Counted from the stretch's first letter, positions 13,601 through 25,104 are shown. The stretch is 64,000 nucleotides of DNA from Acanthaster planci (GCF_001949145.1 NW_019091422.1:1-64000); one strand, 5' to 3'. The notes: a model not told the origin generated them from the sequence alone. A program made the numbers and translations.

Positions 13601-14021
13601 ACACGGTATTGATGAGTTCCCTAGTGATCTTTTTCTTGGTCTTTTCTGGATGTGCTTGATACCATTTTTGTAGGCGGAGCTTACCTTGCCTACTGAACAG
13701 GAGCATAAATTGCATCTGTGGAGGAATCAGTAATCAATATGAGCTAAAACTTAACTTAAAACAGTACCTACAAGTAGCAATAAGCCTACCATGCCTATAG
13801 TAACAATGTATTACATGCAAGTAGTCTATGTGTCGGAAATACACATCCTTCAATTAGGCTTACGACTACGGGGCTGAATGCTGCACCGTACGTACATGTA
13901 GCTAGGCCTACGCTGCACTGCATGCCGCGGACACAAAAATTTGTAAATGACCAGACGTTATCCAACAATTCCAAATTCAAACTATTTAAGAAATATTAAA
14001 TACTGATTATTTACTCACCAT
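4639..14021 (-). CDS. AP1S: AP-1 complex sigma subunit (clathrin adaptor small chain)
   Basis: Small subunit of the AP-1 clathrin adaptor, which sorts cargo at the trans-Golgi network and endosomes. Coding exons on the minus strand: 14021-14019 (ATG only), 13715-13537, 12377-12269, 11766-11629, 4686-4639. All phases agree and give 158 residues, the usual length for AP1S. The sigma signature is seen throughout: [73 protein letters not shown] and [11 protein letters not shown]. The last exon encodes only 15 codons ending SVLEELGLT and lies 6.9 kb from the previous one. [14 protein letters not shown] and the SVLEE tail favour AP-1 sigma over AP-2, AP-3 or AP-4. Which vertebrate paralogue (AP1S1, 2 or 3) it matches cannot be assigned, as one ancestral gene is likely. 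Introns hold several inverted-repeat elements. Confidence 0.95.
8252..8420. repeat. Foldback MITE family, copy 1
   Basis: Nearly palindromic element of about 165 bp. It opens GGGTGATTCACAATAGTGCG and closes GGCGCACTACTGTGAAAC, with GAGTTTGCAACRCGTTGGCC and GCGCGAAATCTGTCGACC arms meeting in the middle. Lies in the last AP-1 sigma intron. Same family as 14548, 15020 and 55393. Confidence 0.85.
10092..10112 (+). promoter_or_regulatory. CTCF-like motif
   Basis: The string ACCGCCAGGGGGCGTCTTGG matches the core of the bilaterian CTCF consensus (CCnnnAGGGGGCG). A lone motif of this length can occur by chance. It lies in an intron of the AP-1 sigma gene. Confidence 0.25.
10391..10609 (-). other. 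Possible alternative terminal exon in the AP-1 sigma intron
   Basis: A frame of 72 codons begins exactly after a fair acceptor (pyrimidine-rich, ending ACTAG) and is in phase 0, the phase in which AP-1 sigma exon 4 ends. It would replace the normal 15-codon tail. The peptide starts [17 protein letters not shown] and is amphipathic, with no recognised domain. The opposite strand is also open over this stretch, which weakens the case. Confidence 0.2.
12519..12602. repeat. Tandem repeat, 21-bp unit, 4 copies
   Basis: Four successive units of the form GACTGCCAGCTAAACCATAA plus G, with two or three substitutions. Intronic, between AP-1 sigma exons 2 and 3. Confidence 0.9.
12818..13363. mobile_element. 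Long-TIR foldback element, about 545 bp
   Basis: The left arm (12818-12957) and right arm (about 13200-13363) are imperfect inverted repeats of about 140 bp. The outer ends read AATTGCACCGGTG and, on the reverse strand, AAATTGCACCAGTA. Both arms then carry TTACGCTG, CCCCCAAGTTGCTA or CCCCCAGGTTGCTA, ACTTGCATTTTCC or ACTTGCCTTTTCC, GTTGCCTTCAG and TTTCCCCACT. No transposase frame inside, so non-autonomous. Sits in AP-1 sigma intron 2. Confidence 0.75.
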
Positions 14022-14547
14022 TTTGAGACTATCCCTAGAAATATCTGTGACAGATTCAATACAGAAAAATGGATCAGAAAAGAATATTTCACACCATTTC
14101 ACATTATCCTGACAGCGACATTCGATCGACCGAATGGGCGAGTCCACAAAATGTCATATGAAAGGGCAATAGAGGGCGGCCTATTATTTGAGAACGTGAA
14201 AATAATTAATACTAGCGACCAACTTAGCTCGCAGTGGTGCGTTCCGAGCTGCCCCGCTTTCGGAGCTGTTCGAAGGAGACAATTTTTTGTGAACTAAATA
14301 TGGCAATAATAATAATAACAACAACAGTATAGGTATTTATAAAGCACTGCTATTACCCCTGCTCACTGGGCCCATGCAACATATTCCAAATACCGTGCTT
14401 CCGAGCACTTGTTTCATGGGAACTCTATACATAGAAAGATACCGGCAAATTGCCCTTTTGACAAAACGTGGAACTTTGTGCTCATTACTGTGTCCGTCTG
14501 GAGTACCATTTCAATGCCTTAATTTCTTAAAAGACAAAATATTAATA

Positions 14548-14698
14548 TGGGTTTTTCACAATAAGTGCGCCTCCAGAGTTTGCAACGCAATGACCAATCA
14601 CAGTGCGCGAAATCTGTGGACATGTGCCTTTGGAAAGGGTCGACAACAGATTTCATCTGTGGAAGCGCATTACATGCATGTATTATGAATCGCCCGTA
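14548..14698. repeat. Foldback MITE family, copy 2 (worn)
   Basis: Starts GGGTTTTTCACAATAAGTGC and carries GAGTTTGCAACGCAATGACC and GCGCGAAATCTGTGGAC. The right arm is more decayed but still ends ATTATGAATCGCCCGTATT, matching the end of copy 4. Confidence 0.75.
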
Positions 14699-15019
14699 TT
14701 CAACAGATTACAGCTTTTCTCGCTAGGCTGTACAACTTACTGTCGAGATTGAATCAATACACGAAAAGTGCAAAATCGTTAGTTTTTCATTCAGATAGTT
14801 TATTTTCAAGCATCTGCACCACACGATTGAATAAGTCTACTATCTCTTATCATAATCACAACATGAGAAAATTACGGGATTTTTATTTTTTTTATTACAA
14901 GTATTGAACAATCACGTCACGGGCTTTAAGATTTTGCAGTGAAATTATATATTCGCCAAGTATAATATATTCGATTATATTCACTAGTAAGCTACTCCTT
15001 TCACTACATATGTGCTTCG

Positions 15020-15179
15020 AGGGATTCACAATAGTGCGCCTCCAAGAGTTTGCAACGCATTGGCCAATCACAACGCGCGATATCTGTCGACCCTTTCCAA
15101 ACGCGCATTGGGTTGACAGATTTCGCGCATTGTGATTGGCTAACGAGTTGCAAACTCTTGGAGGCGCACTATTGTGAGC
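15020..15179. repeat. Foldback MITE family, copy 3
   Basis: Best-preserved copy: GGGATTCACAATAGTGCGCC, then GAGTTTGCAACGCATTGGCC and a mirror-image right arm ending GGCGCACTATTGTGA. Nearly the whole length folds into one hairpin with a GTCGACCC / GGGTTGAC centre. Confidence 0.88.
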
Positions 15180-15623
15180 AATCTCTCACTCTCCAGCTTT
15201 ACCGCATCCTCGACAGTTTGCAAGCGCAACTAAGGTCATTCAACGTTATCGCTGACACCAAGATAATTCTTAAGTAAGTCTAAATTCGTGTACTTATTTT
15301 CCCCACGACCAGAAAAGTCATTACTCCTTTGGCAGGTTCGTGCGCATGTGTGGTGGTACGTTTGCAAAATACACAAGCTCGGGCACCTCGCAAAGTTTAC
15401 AAATAGAAAGGAAGATGCCTCCACAATAATGTCGTCATCCTGGATTACCTCAAACCATCCCAACCCTTACAACGATTTGCTTCTTGTCAATCAGAGGAGT
15501 GTATCACTCAGACATTTTATGCAAAATGAACTAAACCTACAAGCTGCAAAAGTTTCAGCATGCCAAAGTGGCCTAAGCCTTAAGTTGGTCTGGCAGAGTT
15601 TGAAAAGAGCCAATCGTTCAGAA

Positions 15624-18600
15624 TCATTCAAAGGTCAGTGAGTAGATGACGGCATGTCCGTTATCCCATCCGTACAGCAACTGATCATACGGATTGTACT
15701 CGAGGGAAGACAGACTACCGTATTTGATAATGAAGGGGATATTAGTGAAGCCCTCGAACCCGCTCTCTGTGTCCACGAAGTACGACACTCGAGAATCGAA
15801 ATCGGTGTAGCTGTCCACGCAGTACACCTTAGCGCAGGCCACGAAGCAGTTACCCAGGCGGTCCTTGGGGTAGGCGGCGTGCAGGGTGTGGTTGAACTGC
15901 AAAGTGTCCGGGTCCACCTTGCTAACCGTGAGCATGCCGCGCGAATCGCCGTACAACAGCCACAGCCCCGATTCGTCCACGGTCAGGTCTGCATTAGGCA
16001 CGACGGTGGGAGGCAGGTACCTCGCTTGTTCGAGCTCAGTCGCAGTTACTCCCCGCTGGAACTCGTCGTCAGTCGCTCTTGGAGGGAATAAGCTGTGGGA
16101 TAGCTCTATCTTACTTAAGTTTTGTTCATAGACTGTTCTTGTACGGTGGTAGTAATCATGGTAACGTTCAGTAATCTCACTTCTGGAGTACGTGTAAACG
16201 ACTCCGTTGCGAACGACAGATTCGACGACAAATTCCAGACTTTCTCCAGCTATCTGATGGGTTTCACCCCGTTGGAAAGATTTGACAGAGGAACCACTCT
16301 TAAAATAGGTAGGACTGTCGCTGGTCCTATAGCCAGACTTGAATCTGAGAATTCGACAAAGGTTGAGGTTACTTTTTTAAAGTCAACATGCCGTAACACT
16401 TTACAGCGATTTATTGTCAACAGGTATGTTGACAGCACAAACATTTTCCTGCGACAATAATTTAATGAACCACTTAATTACTTCATTATAATACTTTATA
16501 ACTTTAATGAATCGAAAATAAAGCACTGTAAAGCACGACAAGTGCATCCGAGTTTAGATTGAAGCATGGCAACCGTACTATATGACGACCGTTTTGTGGC
16601 TTTGGTCATCTGGTGCGGGATGTTGTTGGGTGCTGTTGACCGACTCGTTTAAAATCCAAACTTTTAGTTGAAAATCTTGGCTACATCGATTGCCGTCGTC
16701 GGCTTCATCTCGAACCGAGAAATTTCAAACCTCAACTACGAAAACACCGAAATTACAAAAATTTGGCCTCGTTCAAAGGACAACTGCACAGATGATTATT
16801 ATGCAGTCAAGAAGGTCTGTACTAAGGAGATTCCTAAAATTATTGAAAGCGGCAAAAAGTGGCAGTCTCACCCGTGATAGTAGACAATGTCTGTGTTCAT
16901 TAAGGGATCTCGCATCCACGTGCCGTTGGTCAGTAAGTTTCCACGAACGGTGTAAGGTTCTGAGACATCCAGCAGTTTCCCACAGGAATCTGAAAGAAAT
17001 GTTTAGATTAAAAATGTCACAAATAATCATCTCCTTCCGTATAAATATGTTCAAGTCAGCCACAGACAAATAAACTGTCTCTTTTTAACAGAATGTGTTT
17101 TGTTTAATATGACGTTGATCTTCCATGCCCAACCTTTTTTTAAAAGAGTTTTCAATCCGTGTGGTGACCATGATTAAGAGTTAAATACTGTTTATTTTTT
17201 AAAGTATATTTTGTGACGCTTGGTAAAGTGAACAATATTTTAACAAGATATCAAATTCCTAAAGGTCACCCTTTTTCCAGTTTCTGTGAACATTAACTCA
17301 AAAGCGTCAGTCAAACTAGTCTATCATTGTTAAATATAACTGTATCTGTAATTATTAAAATATGCGTTACAACTGGCCTCCTTAATGGCAAGTATCAACA
17401 TAAAATAATGAAGATCGTTAAGGTCTAGGTTACCCACGCAGCGTCCAGTTGTGACTGCGCCAAATTCAAAATACTGGATTATCTTTTTTAATCCGGCAAG
17501 TCAGAAGCGCGGCATTTAGCACTAATTCGGGTCAGCAAATGCAATCAGCACAACCCTCAAGTTTAGCTCAACAAAATGCCGCGCTATCGTTGTTCATGGT
17601 TGCGGTGGCACCTTGATCCAAGTTTGGCATTTAGCGCAACTGTCCTGCTATCCGCCTCAAGCAGAAGCACCCATCATTGGACGAAACGAGCTATATTGGT
17701 CAGGGTGTTAATTTTGTTGGTAGCGACGTACGCGACTGTAACGCGTACATTTCATAGTCGTAACCAGTGAAGTTCAGTTCTGACCAAAGGAGCTGTCGTT
17801 GCCAAGAAAATTGTGCCCTCTCTTGGTCCAGCTCGAGGATAATTGCCGTGCTGACGCCACACTCATTTTCATTAAATTCGGGACATCAGGAACAGCGTCT
17901 AGCCTACGCCTCAAACTCATGATGCACGATATGCGGCAAAGGGGACTCCCCCTTGCGTTTTCTCTTGTGTTGATGGAATCTTTGGAATTACTTTCAGATT
18001 TCCGGGGGGCAGGAGGCATAATAGCCTTAGGGTATACAGCTTGTGCATCACATCCCCTTTACCGCATATCGTGCAGGGTATCCTAAACCTGATCAAAGTA
18101 CTTTGTGTCTTTTTTGCAGGCCACAGCCGCGGCAGCGTATCGCTCTCATCAACCTTATCCTGTTGACCGGTTGCCGGCATTTCGGTCGCTACGCCAGCCA
18201 ACTGTGACCCGCCATCGCCACCTGCCGACGTTACATGGTCATTGCAAGACCTCAGCTGGTCGGTCAACGACAAGATTTCACGCTGCATGGCAGCCGAATC
18301 GTCGATAATATTCTGTGACGCCATTGCATCCATTATTTTGGTGATGTTTGAGGCCTGCAAAATACAATGTATTTAATATTGAGGACTGATTTGGTAAAGG
18401 TTGTACAGCTCTTTATAAAACGCTCCTCAAAAGATTCTCCTTTAATTATTTGAAAATTCATCCTATTTATTTTAATAAAAGGACGCATGTAAAATACATT
18501 TTCCAATAAATACCGAGAGGCAAATGTGGAATCTGCTCCGCCAAATTCCATTATTAGGCGGAGTTTCGGCACGGTCCATTCTCTTTGAGAATTTAAGTCT

Positions 18601-20296
18601 CATACAGCCCGCATTGAACAGCCCACAAGTCTTCAATGATGAAACCAAACTCGTTACTTCAATTGCATCTTTTTACAATACCTCATTCATCATGATTTGG
18701 ATTCTGCTCATGTGAGCCACGTCCGTCTCAATTCCGTGCCACTCCCGTAGCGAATACAGAGTGGATTCCATGCTCCGGATCCGAGAGAGCACGCCCTCTA
18801 TCTCCAGCCTCGTGACGAGCACCTGCCCTCCCTCGATGAGTTCAAAGGTCGAAGTGACTTCTGTCAGATTACTTTCAAATGCAGCGAAGAGCTGAGAGTG
18901 CAAGTTGGTCGTCTCGTTAAGTTTCTTGACTTCAAGTGTCAGCTGTGAAACCTGATAATTGTCCCAAGATCCAAAATTCAGCCTTGTGCAAGTTTCAAAA
19001 TCTCAGAGTAAGGCCCATACTAAATTCGAAGAAAAAGCTTCCCGAAATCTGAAGCCAAAGACATCACAGTCGCTTGCAAAAAGTCTTTAAAGAATAGTTT
19101 TACCTGTTGTTGGATCTCCTGCAGTTTTTGCAAGTTGCTCTCTGCCTGGTAATCGGTACAGATGACCGTAGCAGGAACTTGCACCTTACAAACACAAGTT
19201 CCATCGCTGGTGCTCTCACCGGTAACAAGGAGACCAGGGTCGCTAAAGTTTCCGTGAGACCATTCAATCGTCTCCTATTGCGGAAAACCGGAAAAACTAA
19301 TATAAACTCGCTTGAAAAGTTATACTTAAGGCCACTTGAAAAAAGTCTCTGACTTCTGGTCAGCCCGCGAGTCGCTGCAAACCTGCGCGTCGGCAAAGTA
19401 TAAAAAAAAGGTTTTATTTTGTATAAACGATGCCCCAAAGCTGCCAAACTTGCCTAAGTGACTGGAATCCTGCTACGTGTTCTGCGTAATTTAAGTGTTT
19501 TTGACGGGGTACGTAATGAATAATATGTACAGTAAAGGCCCCTCATATTTGTAGTCGGGCACTGTTTTTAGATGACGTCATCTCTGTATGACCAGTATAC
19601 ATTAACTTCTGGGTACCAGACAAACGAGGCGGTCTTATGTCTTGTGTGCATGTACAAGCCGAAAATGTGTTTTAATAGTAAACAGTGCGAGGGCCTGTGT
19701 GTTTTATGGTAGCTAGCGGCCGGCGTTACGCGTGCATCTGTTATGTAAATCATTTCAAGGAAAAAAGTGAGGGTAGAAAAAAAAGCTGCGCCGCGGCACC
19801 ACTTTTGGTGCCAGCTCCTGACCAGAAACCAGACTTTTGGGGTTCCAACAAAAGTCAAATTTGCTTAAGTCCCCCATCACGTCAACGACATCCACGCATC
19901 GGCACCCGGTTCTCATCCTGGGTTGTTGGATGTTCATTTCTGTCTAGCCCCAGACTGGGACCAGTTTACAGGACTACCTCAAGGATACGCAGGTAGTCCA
20001 GTAGACTGTCCCCCAGTCTGGGGCTAATTTCTGTCCAGCCAACTTGAGCCAAGTTGATGACTCCATTGATGTTTTTACCAAGAGGTGGCTTGCTGAAGAC
20101 TGAAATTGACATGAGTGCTTCCTTCAGTTTCCCCTGAGAAGTGGGATCAGAGAGTATAGAAGGGCGCAGGAAACATGTGCTGAATAAATGGGAGAAGAAA
20201 AGTGATTTTTCAGATTAAACTTTGAATTGTCACCTGGGTAGGCAGCCCGTCACATAGAGCTGAGACGATAAGTAAGGTCAGGACAAATGCCTCCAT
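15624..20296 (-). CDS. Secreted noelin-like olfactomedin-domain protein
   Basis: Minus-strand coding exons: 20296-20234, 19274-19104, 18951-18682, 18354-18222, 16989-16872, 16344-15624 (stop TGA 15626-15624). All phases agree and give 491 residues, close to vertebrate noelins. Residues 1-21 form a signal peptide (MEAFVLTLLIVSALCDG). Exon 2 gives the noelin N-terminal domain (TGESTSDGTCVCKVQVP, then VICTDYQAESNLQKLQEIQQ). Exon 3 and the start of exon 4 are coiled coil. Exons 5-6 form the C-terminal olfactomedin domain from SCGKLLDVSEP, containing NADLTVDESGLWLLYG, LGNCFVACAKVYCVDSY and YNPYDQLLYGWDNGHAVIYS. The VDESGLW and YNPxDxxLYxWDNGH motifs are diagnostic of the family. Noelins are extracellular glycoproteins of neural tissue that oligomerise through the coiled coil. 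The middle of the OLF domain is diverged, so orthology to OLFM1, 2 or 3 is not claimed. Confidence 0.92.
17924..18074. repeat. Short TIR element, about 150 bp
   Basis: The left end GCACGATATGCGGCAAAGGG and the reverse complement of the right end (GCACGATATGCGGTAAAGGG) match at 19 of 20 positions, then the interior differs. No coding content. It lies in olfactomedin intron 4, just downstream of exon 4. Likely a MITE. Confidence 0.7.
19945..20026. mobile_element. 82-bp mini-element with 15-bp TIRs and a 9-bp target duplication
   Basis: Ends TAGCCCCAGACTGGG and its inverse CCCAGTCTGGGGCTA are perfect inverted repeats, and the flanks carry the same 9-mer ATTTCTGTC on both sides (19936-19944 and 20027-20035). 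The interior also folds (ACTACCT / AGGTAGT). This is a clean non-autonomous insertion in the first olfactomedin intron. A target duplication of 8-10 bp is typical of hAT or Mutator-like transposons. Confidence 0.8.
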
Positions 20297-21416
20297 CTTG
20301 CAAAGGAGCTATTGCAAGGATGCAATCGCTGAGGTGGTCTATGGTGCGTCCGTCTCCAAAACTAAAGCAGGACAATTTTGGCAGGTTTCAGCTGATTTGT
20401 AAAAGGAAAAGTTTTGTTTCATACGGTAACAAGTACCAACGTTTTGTGATTGCTGGCCACTCCGACATAGTGTCTCTGATCTGGTGGTCGGAACAATAGC
20501 AGAACTTACAAAGTGATCAGTACTCCAGTTTTTGTTTTGCTTTGTTTTGCAGAACCGTGATCGAAGATACGGTGTTTATTCTCTGAATGATATTCTGAAA
20601 CAAGAATATCCCACTGTCTTATTTTTTACAATCATTGCTGTGAATTAAGGAGTTAAACTTACGTGTACAAAAGCCAAGAGCCAATTTTTGTCCGTCACAG
20701 AACCTCTCACACACACAGTTCGTCTGACTTGATGATGAATATGCGCGGCAGTATTCATAGCTTTAACGACTGTCTGACTTGAACCTTGAACAGTGTACCC
20801 ACTGTACGCTTGATCTCGATTCTATCTTCCAGAAGTACTTAAGGGCATCGGGTTCACCTGACAATCCCACTGCAATCAATGCCTAGTGCTGGGGAAAAAT
20901 ATCAACTACACGCACACTCGTGCAGAAATCACGACAGTGCTACGCTCGTCTTAAGTTTATTAAATATAACACATAAAAAATCTTACTAACATCTTGGTTG
21001 CTGCGGGTGTTTGTTATCACCTACGATGGCACTGATTGCTCCACATCGTGCTTCAATAGAATAAAATGCATCGGACACTGCTTTTCATATCTTTTGATTA
21101 GGGATAGTATAGGTTGTACATGTGGTTTATGAAGATTTGCTTTACATGCTCAGGTCAACAGCGTGAATAAGAGAAAGACAAACAACTTTTAAGATTCACT
21201 CCAATTTCACCTGTCAGTGGTTTTTGTCGATCGCTCATTTTCAATAAAGTTCCTCTCAGTTAATTAGAAACTACGCATTTGGGGTGGATCTGATTCATTG
21301 TAGTATTTATATGCATAAGAGGTGCACAAAACGGTCTTCCATTCAACACCGAATTGTGGAAAACCGGAATGAAAATTTCGTGACAAAATCTGCGATCTGA
21401 CACACTGCCCCATCGA
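20297..21416. other. Intergenic: upstream of the olfactomedin gene, 3' side of the AUNIP-like gene
   Basis: No coding signal recognised. It should hold the promoter and 5' UTR of the olfactomedin gene, but I see no reliable core promoter element. Confidence 0.5.
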
Positions 21417-23729
21417 TCAAAAGGTCTGTGAATCATCTACGTCAGATTCATCGATGTCAGGTGCTGGTGATGTCTTCAGAATCAGACAGCCCTGCGTGTC
21501 TGCTGTAAACTCCAACGAGTCGAACGGACTCTGATCGGTCGCATTAGCTGGGTCGCCCTCTGACAACACCCAATCACCTTCTGTTGACACTTCTGTTGTA
21601 TTTGCATCGAACTCCGAGAGGGCGGGGTCAACCACGGTTGAATCGCTGTAATCCGATTCTGCCAATGAAATTGAGGTTATCACTTGCTCTCTGCTATCAC
21701 ATGTTTCTGTTTGCGAATCGGGCATGGGCGCTGTGTCCAAAAGCCTGGAATCAACGTATCGTAACATGTCGATGTTTAAACTAGGCTGGATATTTGTTTC
21801 TGCAAACGACGATGGACTGCAAATTGCCAGTTGATCGTTCGATTCTAATTCTGTTTCCTCCAGTACAAAAGAACTGTCAGCTTCTCCTGAAGGCACAAAG
21901 GCTATCCTGAACAACCGATCGGTGACTGGAGAGTCCACAGGGCTCTGAGAAGAAACTTTCCTCGATTGTGAAAGGCAAGAAAAAGGTAACTGTGAATCGC
22001 AGTCATCCGCTGAAAAATCGGTCGTGCTATGCCTCAAGCTGGTGTCGATATGCTTGTGCACGTCTTTACTTCTAAGGCAGCTGTTTTCGTCCACAGACAT
22101 GACATCTTCATCAGGGTCTGACTGAAGACACCAGTTCTCCTTCTCAGGGATGTTGCTTGAGGTTTTCCCCTCCACTCGTCGACATCTGTTCTGCTGTTGT
22201 GTCCTGGCACAACGGCGATCTGTAGGTTTCTCATTGCCGTGGGTTTTATTGAAACCGTCACTGACCAAGTCTTTAACCGGTGGGTTTGAATGCAAATCTT
22301 CATGGAAAGAACGAGTGACGTACGGGGACAAATTTTCATTTGCATTTAGTGTGGGAGACGTAGCCACATGGGCATAAATTTGTGCCATATTCTCTTGGGT
22401 GGTCTGGCTCTGATGAAAGTTTCTTTGCTTTTCTGAAAATATGAACAAAATCATTTGAATCAAAAAAAATTTTTGAGGTAGAAGGCAGGATATTGAAAAA
22501 GGCTTGAAAAGATTTTGGTTCCCCTGAATTTTGTTTTTTTAGGGAAAGAGGCGGGATATTCTAATGAAGAGGTGGGATATTGTAATAAGTTTCAAACCTT
22601 AGATTTGGATATAAATGTACCTGTACTGCAGGAGTCAGGGTTGCGGTGTTCTTGATCATGCTGATTTTCCCCCAAATGGAAACGATTTTGGTCTGTCTTC
22701 GAATCGCTGCTTTTTTTAAAAAAGTCGTTCAGGGTGGTCTGCCTCGTTGCCGTGCAAACAGCCAAGATTGGCTCATCGTGCAACTGGCCGTTGTAGAAAT
22801 GCAGGGGATCTCTTCTTAGTCTCTGTTTCTTGAGCTGAAAATGAAAAAAGTAAGACCAAAAAATACTCTGCTGCCCAAAGCTCCTGAATTGAAATAAGCG
22901 GGTGCTTAAAATTTCCCTTTTTGTATAATTTTTGCCATTAATCTGATCATATGGATAAACACTTGGCGAACTTATTTAACTATCACAATACCATAAGTCA
23001 AATTGGAATTCGGTCATGTACACATGCACATTTAGGAGAAGACACAGTTCAGAAGGTACCAAGTTAGCATCTCTTCCCCTCCCCCTTGTTTCATACAGGC
23101 AAGAAGCATGAAGTATAAAGACAAGATGATGGGGGATAGTACACTGTAGTGGTCCAAAACTTAATTCAAAGAAGAATCTTCAAGCAGGGCCTACAAATTT
23201 CTCTCAATGAGGCTCAATTTATTGCAAGAATTCTGCACTCCCAAATACCACCGTCACATGTACAGTACATGTGTCGAAAGATACAGACGGTTTACTTGCT
23301 GCAACAGCAAACATGTTTGTAGCTGGGCTGGTGCCGCTAAACCTTAAATCAATACCTTCACAGGCAATGCAAGACGTTACTTGTACCTGCCTACACCAGC
23401 TTCAGTCATGTTTATTAGTATATTAGCGCCGTTTACCGGGACGCCGGCCCATATATTGGCTCTTGTTTGTCGTGACGCCTCACTATGGTAGTAAGGCCTA
23501 CTAAAGTACAACTACATGTTGGCCTACTACATGACATGTACAAACAGTACTACGAGAGAGATATCAGTTAAGTCCATGGTTAAAGCATTGTAAGAAAATC
23601 CATGCGGGTTCCGGAGAAATTTATGATCATAGTGGGCCTACTTACACTTACAGGTTTAGCAGTCAGCCAGACATCACACTGTTCTTCTGTATGTCCTGTT
23701 GGCGCCCTTGCAACCTTTCTTTTGCCCAT
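21417..23729 (-). CDS. AUNIP: AUNIP-like protein (Aurora kinase A and ninein interacting) with PIP box
   Basis: Minus-strand coding exons: 23729-23652, 22834-22621, 22432-21417 (stop TGA 21419-21417). Phases agree and give 435 residues. Residues 13-34 (HTEEQCDVWLTAKPLKKQRL and on) resemble the N-terminus of vertebrate AUNIP, where an EEE-C-VWL stretch is followed by a basic cluster. Residues 58-65, QTTLNDFF, are a consensus PCNA-interacting (PIP) box followed by KK, at the place where vertebrate AUNIP carries a similar Q-x-x-I-x-x-FF motif. The rest is acidic, Ser/Thr-rich and probably disordered. The C-terminus has LEFTADTQGCLIL, like the repeated LFT-DSxGxxVI motif of AUNIP. Human AUNIP binds Aurora A and ninein at spindle poles and has been linked to DNA end resection with CtIP. 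Matches are from memory and short, so identity is likely but not certain. Divergent from GK5 with 1.4 kb between start codons. Confidence 0.72.
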
Positions 23730-25104
23730 TTTCGGAGCATGCAACCGACAAGCAAATCCAGTGTGAAATCAGAGACGATATTTTCAATCAGTTGCGATTT
23801 AGTAATGGACTGGTGCACTTCAAATAGAGCACGGCGTGTAGGATTACTGGTCTGGGTACCAGCCTGCAATCGAATTTCCCGCGACTTGCCTCATTCTCGC
23901 AATTGGTGGCGCGCTTCAGAACCCTCATTCATTCGTGCATGTCACGCGTGATGGTACGGTCGATGTTCCACACCCCTCCGTCCTGCTTTCCACAGCATGT
24001 TCCGCATTCCCCTGATCTGACATTGTCTAAATTTAAACCAAGATCCCGTGCTCTAAATGTGCCGTCGTTGTTAATCATGTGGTGGTGTTATTCAGTGAAA
24101 TTCAGGTATTTTGAACAATTTGTTTTGTAACCAGCACTCATGATGTGCAGCGTTCGTGACGACGAACCCACTGCCAGCACTGGCACAGTGCCAGTGCACT
24201 GCCATGGCACTAGGCCTACTTTAAGTAGCTAGGCCTAGTACAACTATAAAAAAATGTACAACTACGAGAAAGGACATCTTCAGAGTTCACCATGTTCATG
24301 TTGTCTCTCTGGTCGTGTATATGGCCATGTTGTACCATACCATGGAGGATGTGTTCTCATTCCTCCAATGACCTCCATCATGTCCAATGGTTGTACATTG
24401 ACTCGACTGTACGTTGGCCAATTTGAATGTATATCGTAAAATCCCTCAACAGAATGAATCGTGTGTTGTGATCTGAAAAGTCTACAAGCCTCTTTTTTGT
24501 TTCTCCATTCCAGTCTTTCTCTGTTCAAATAGTACTTCACATATTTATCATAATGTAACAAGTGAGTAACCGACGATATGGGGCAGCGCGGACATCCGGG
24601 ATTCTCGTAAAATGACAGGTACTGCGCCGGTGAAAACAGCAACCTTTGCAACGTATGCACACACCGGCCAGTCCGAGGATCGGGTTATACAATCTTCCTT
24701 TGATCTGTGCTTGCGCTCGTTGCAGTTGTTTTCATCTGCGCGGTTAGCAGTAATTCGTCGATACAGATGCAGACAAGAGGGTGTAATTGCAGTTAGACAA
24801 ATCAGCCTGCTTGTACAAAAAAGTGGAGCTCACTGTTCCTGACAGCTCATGTGGTTTCAAATTTGACAAGATTCACAAGGTGTTGGTAGCTAGTAACTGT
24901 TTGTGTCAGATGTCACCTTGTGAGTGAAATAAGTTAGTGTAAACATGCCGGCACTCTATTGTGGAAGTGTCAGCAGCAAAAGTAAGAAATGAACTCAAGA
25001 CTTTTTTAAGGGTAACCCAAATGTGTCAATTTCTTTCATTCTCACAGCAATACATAACCTAAACCTACCCTAACGGAGATAGCCTTTGGTGGCTTACCGT
25101 CGAT
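23730..25104. promoter_or_regulatory. Divergent intergenic region between AUNIP-like and GK5 starts
   Basis: The two start codons face away from each other across 1.37 kb, so promoters and 5' UTRs of both genes should be here. It includes a near-perfect 21-bp palindrome, GCACTGGCACAGTGCCAGTG plus C, at 24177-24197 inside a run of TGCCA and GCACTG words. No TATA box stands out. Short open frames here match no family. Confidence 0.45.

Larger units (their letters stand above)
14022..15623. other. Intergenic between the AP-1 sigma and olfactomedin genes
   Basis: Holds the upstream flank of AP-1 sigma and the 3' flank of the olfactomedin gene, plus two copies of the foldback MITE. No protein-coding signal recognised. 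Confidence 0.6.

Noticed and set aside
15654-16460. Plus-strand open frames of 145 and 112 codons
   Set aside because: They are mirror-strand shadows of the large last olfactomedin exon.
22433-22463. Upstream start (MIQMILFIF) of the long open frame at 21417
   Set aside because: These codons are intron sequence; the frame continues from the upstream exon at 22621 through the acceptor at 22433, in phase 1.
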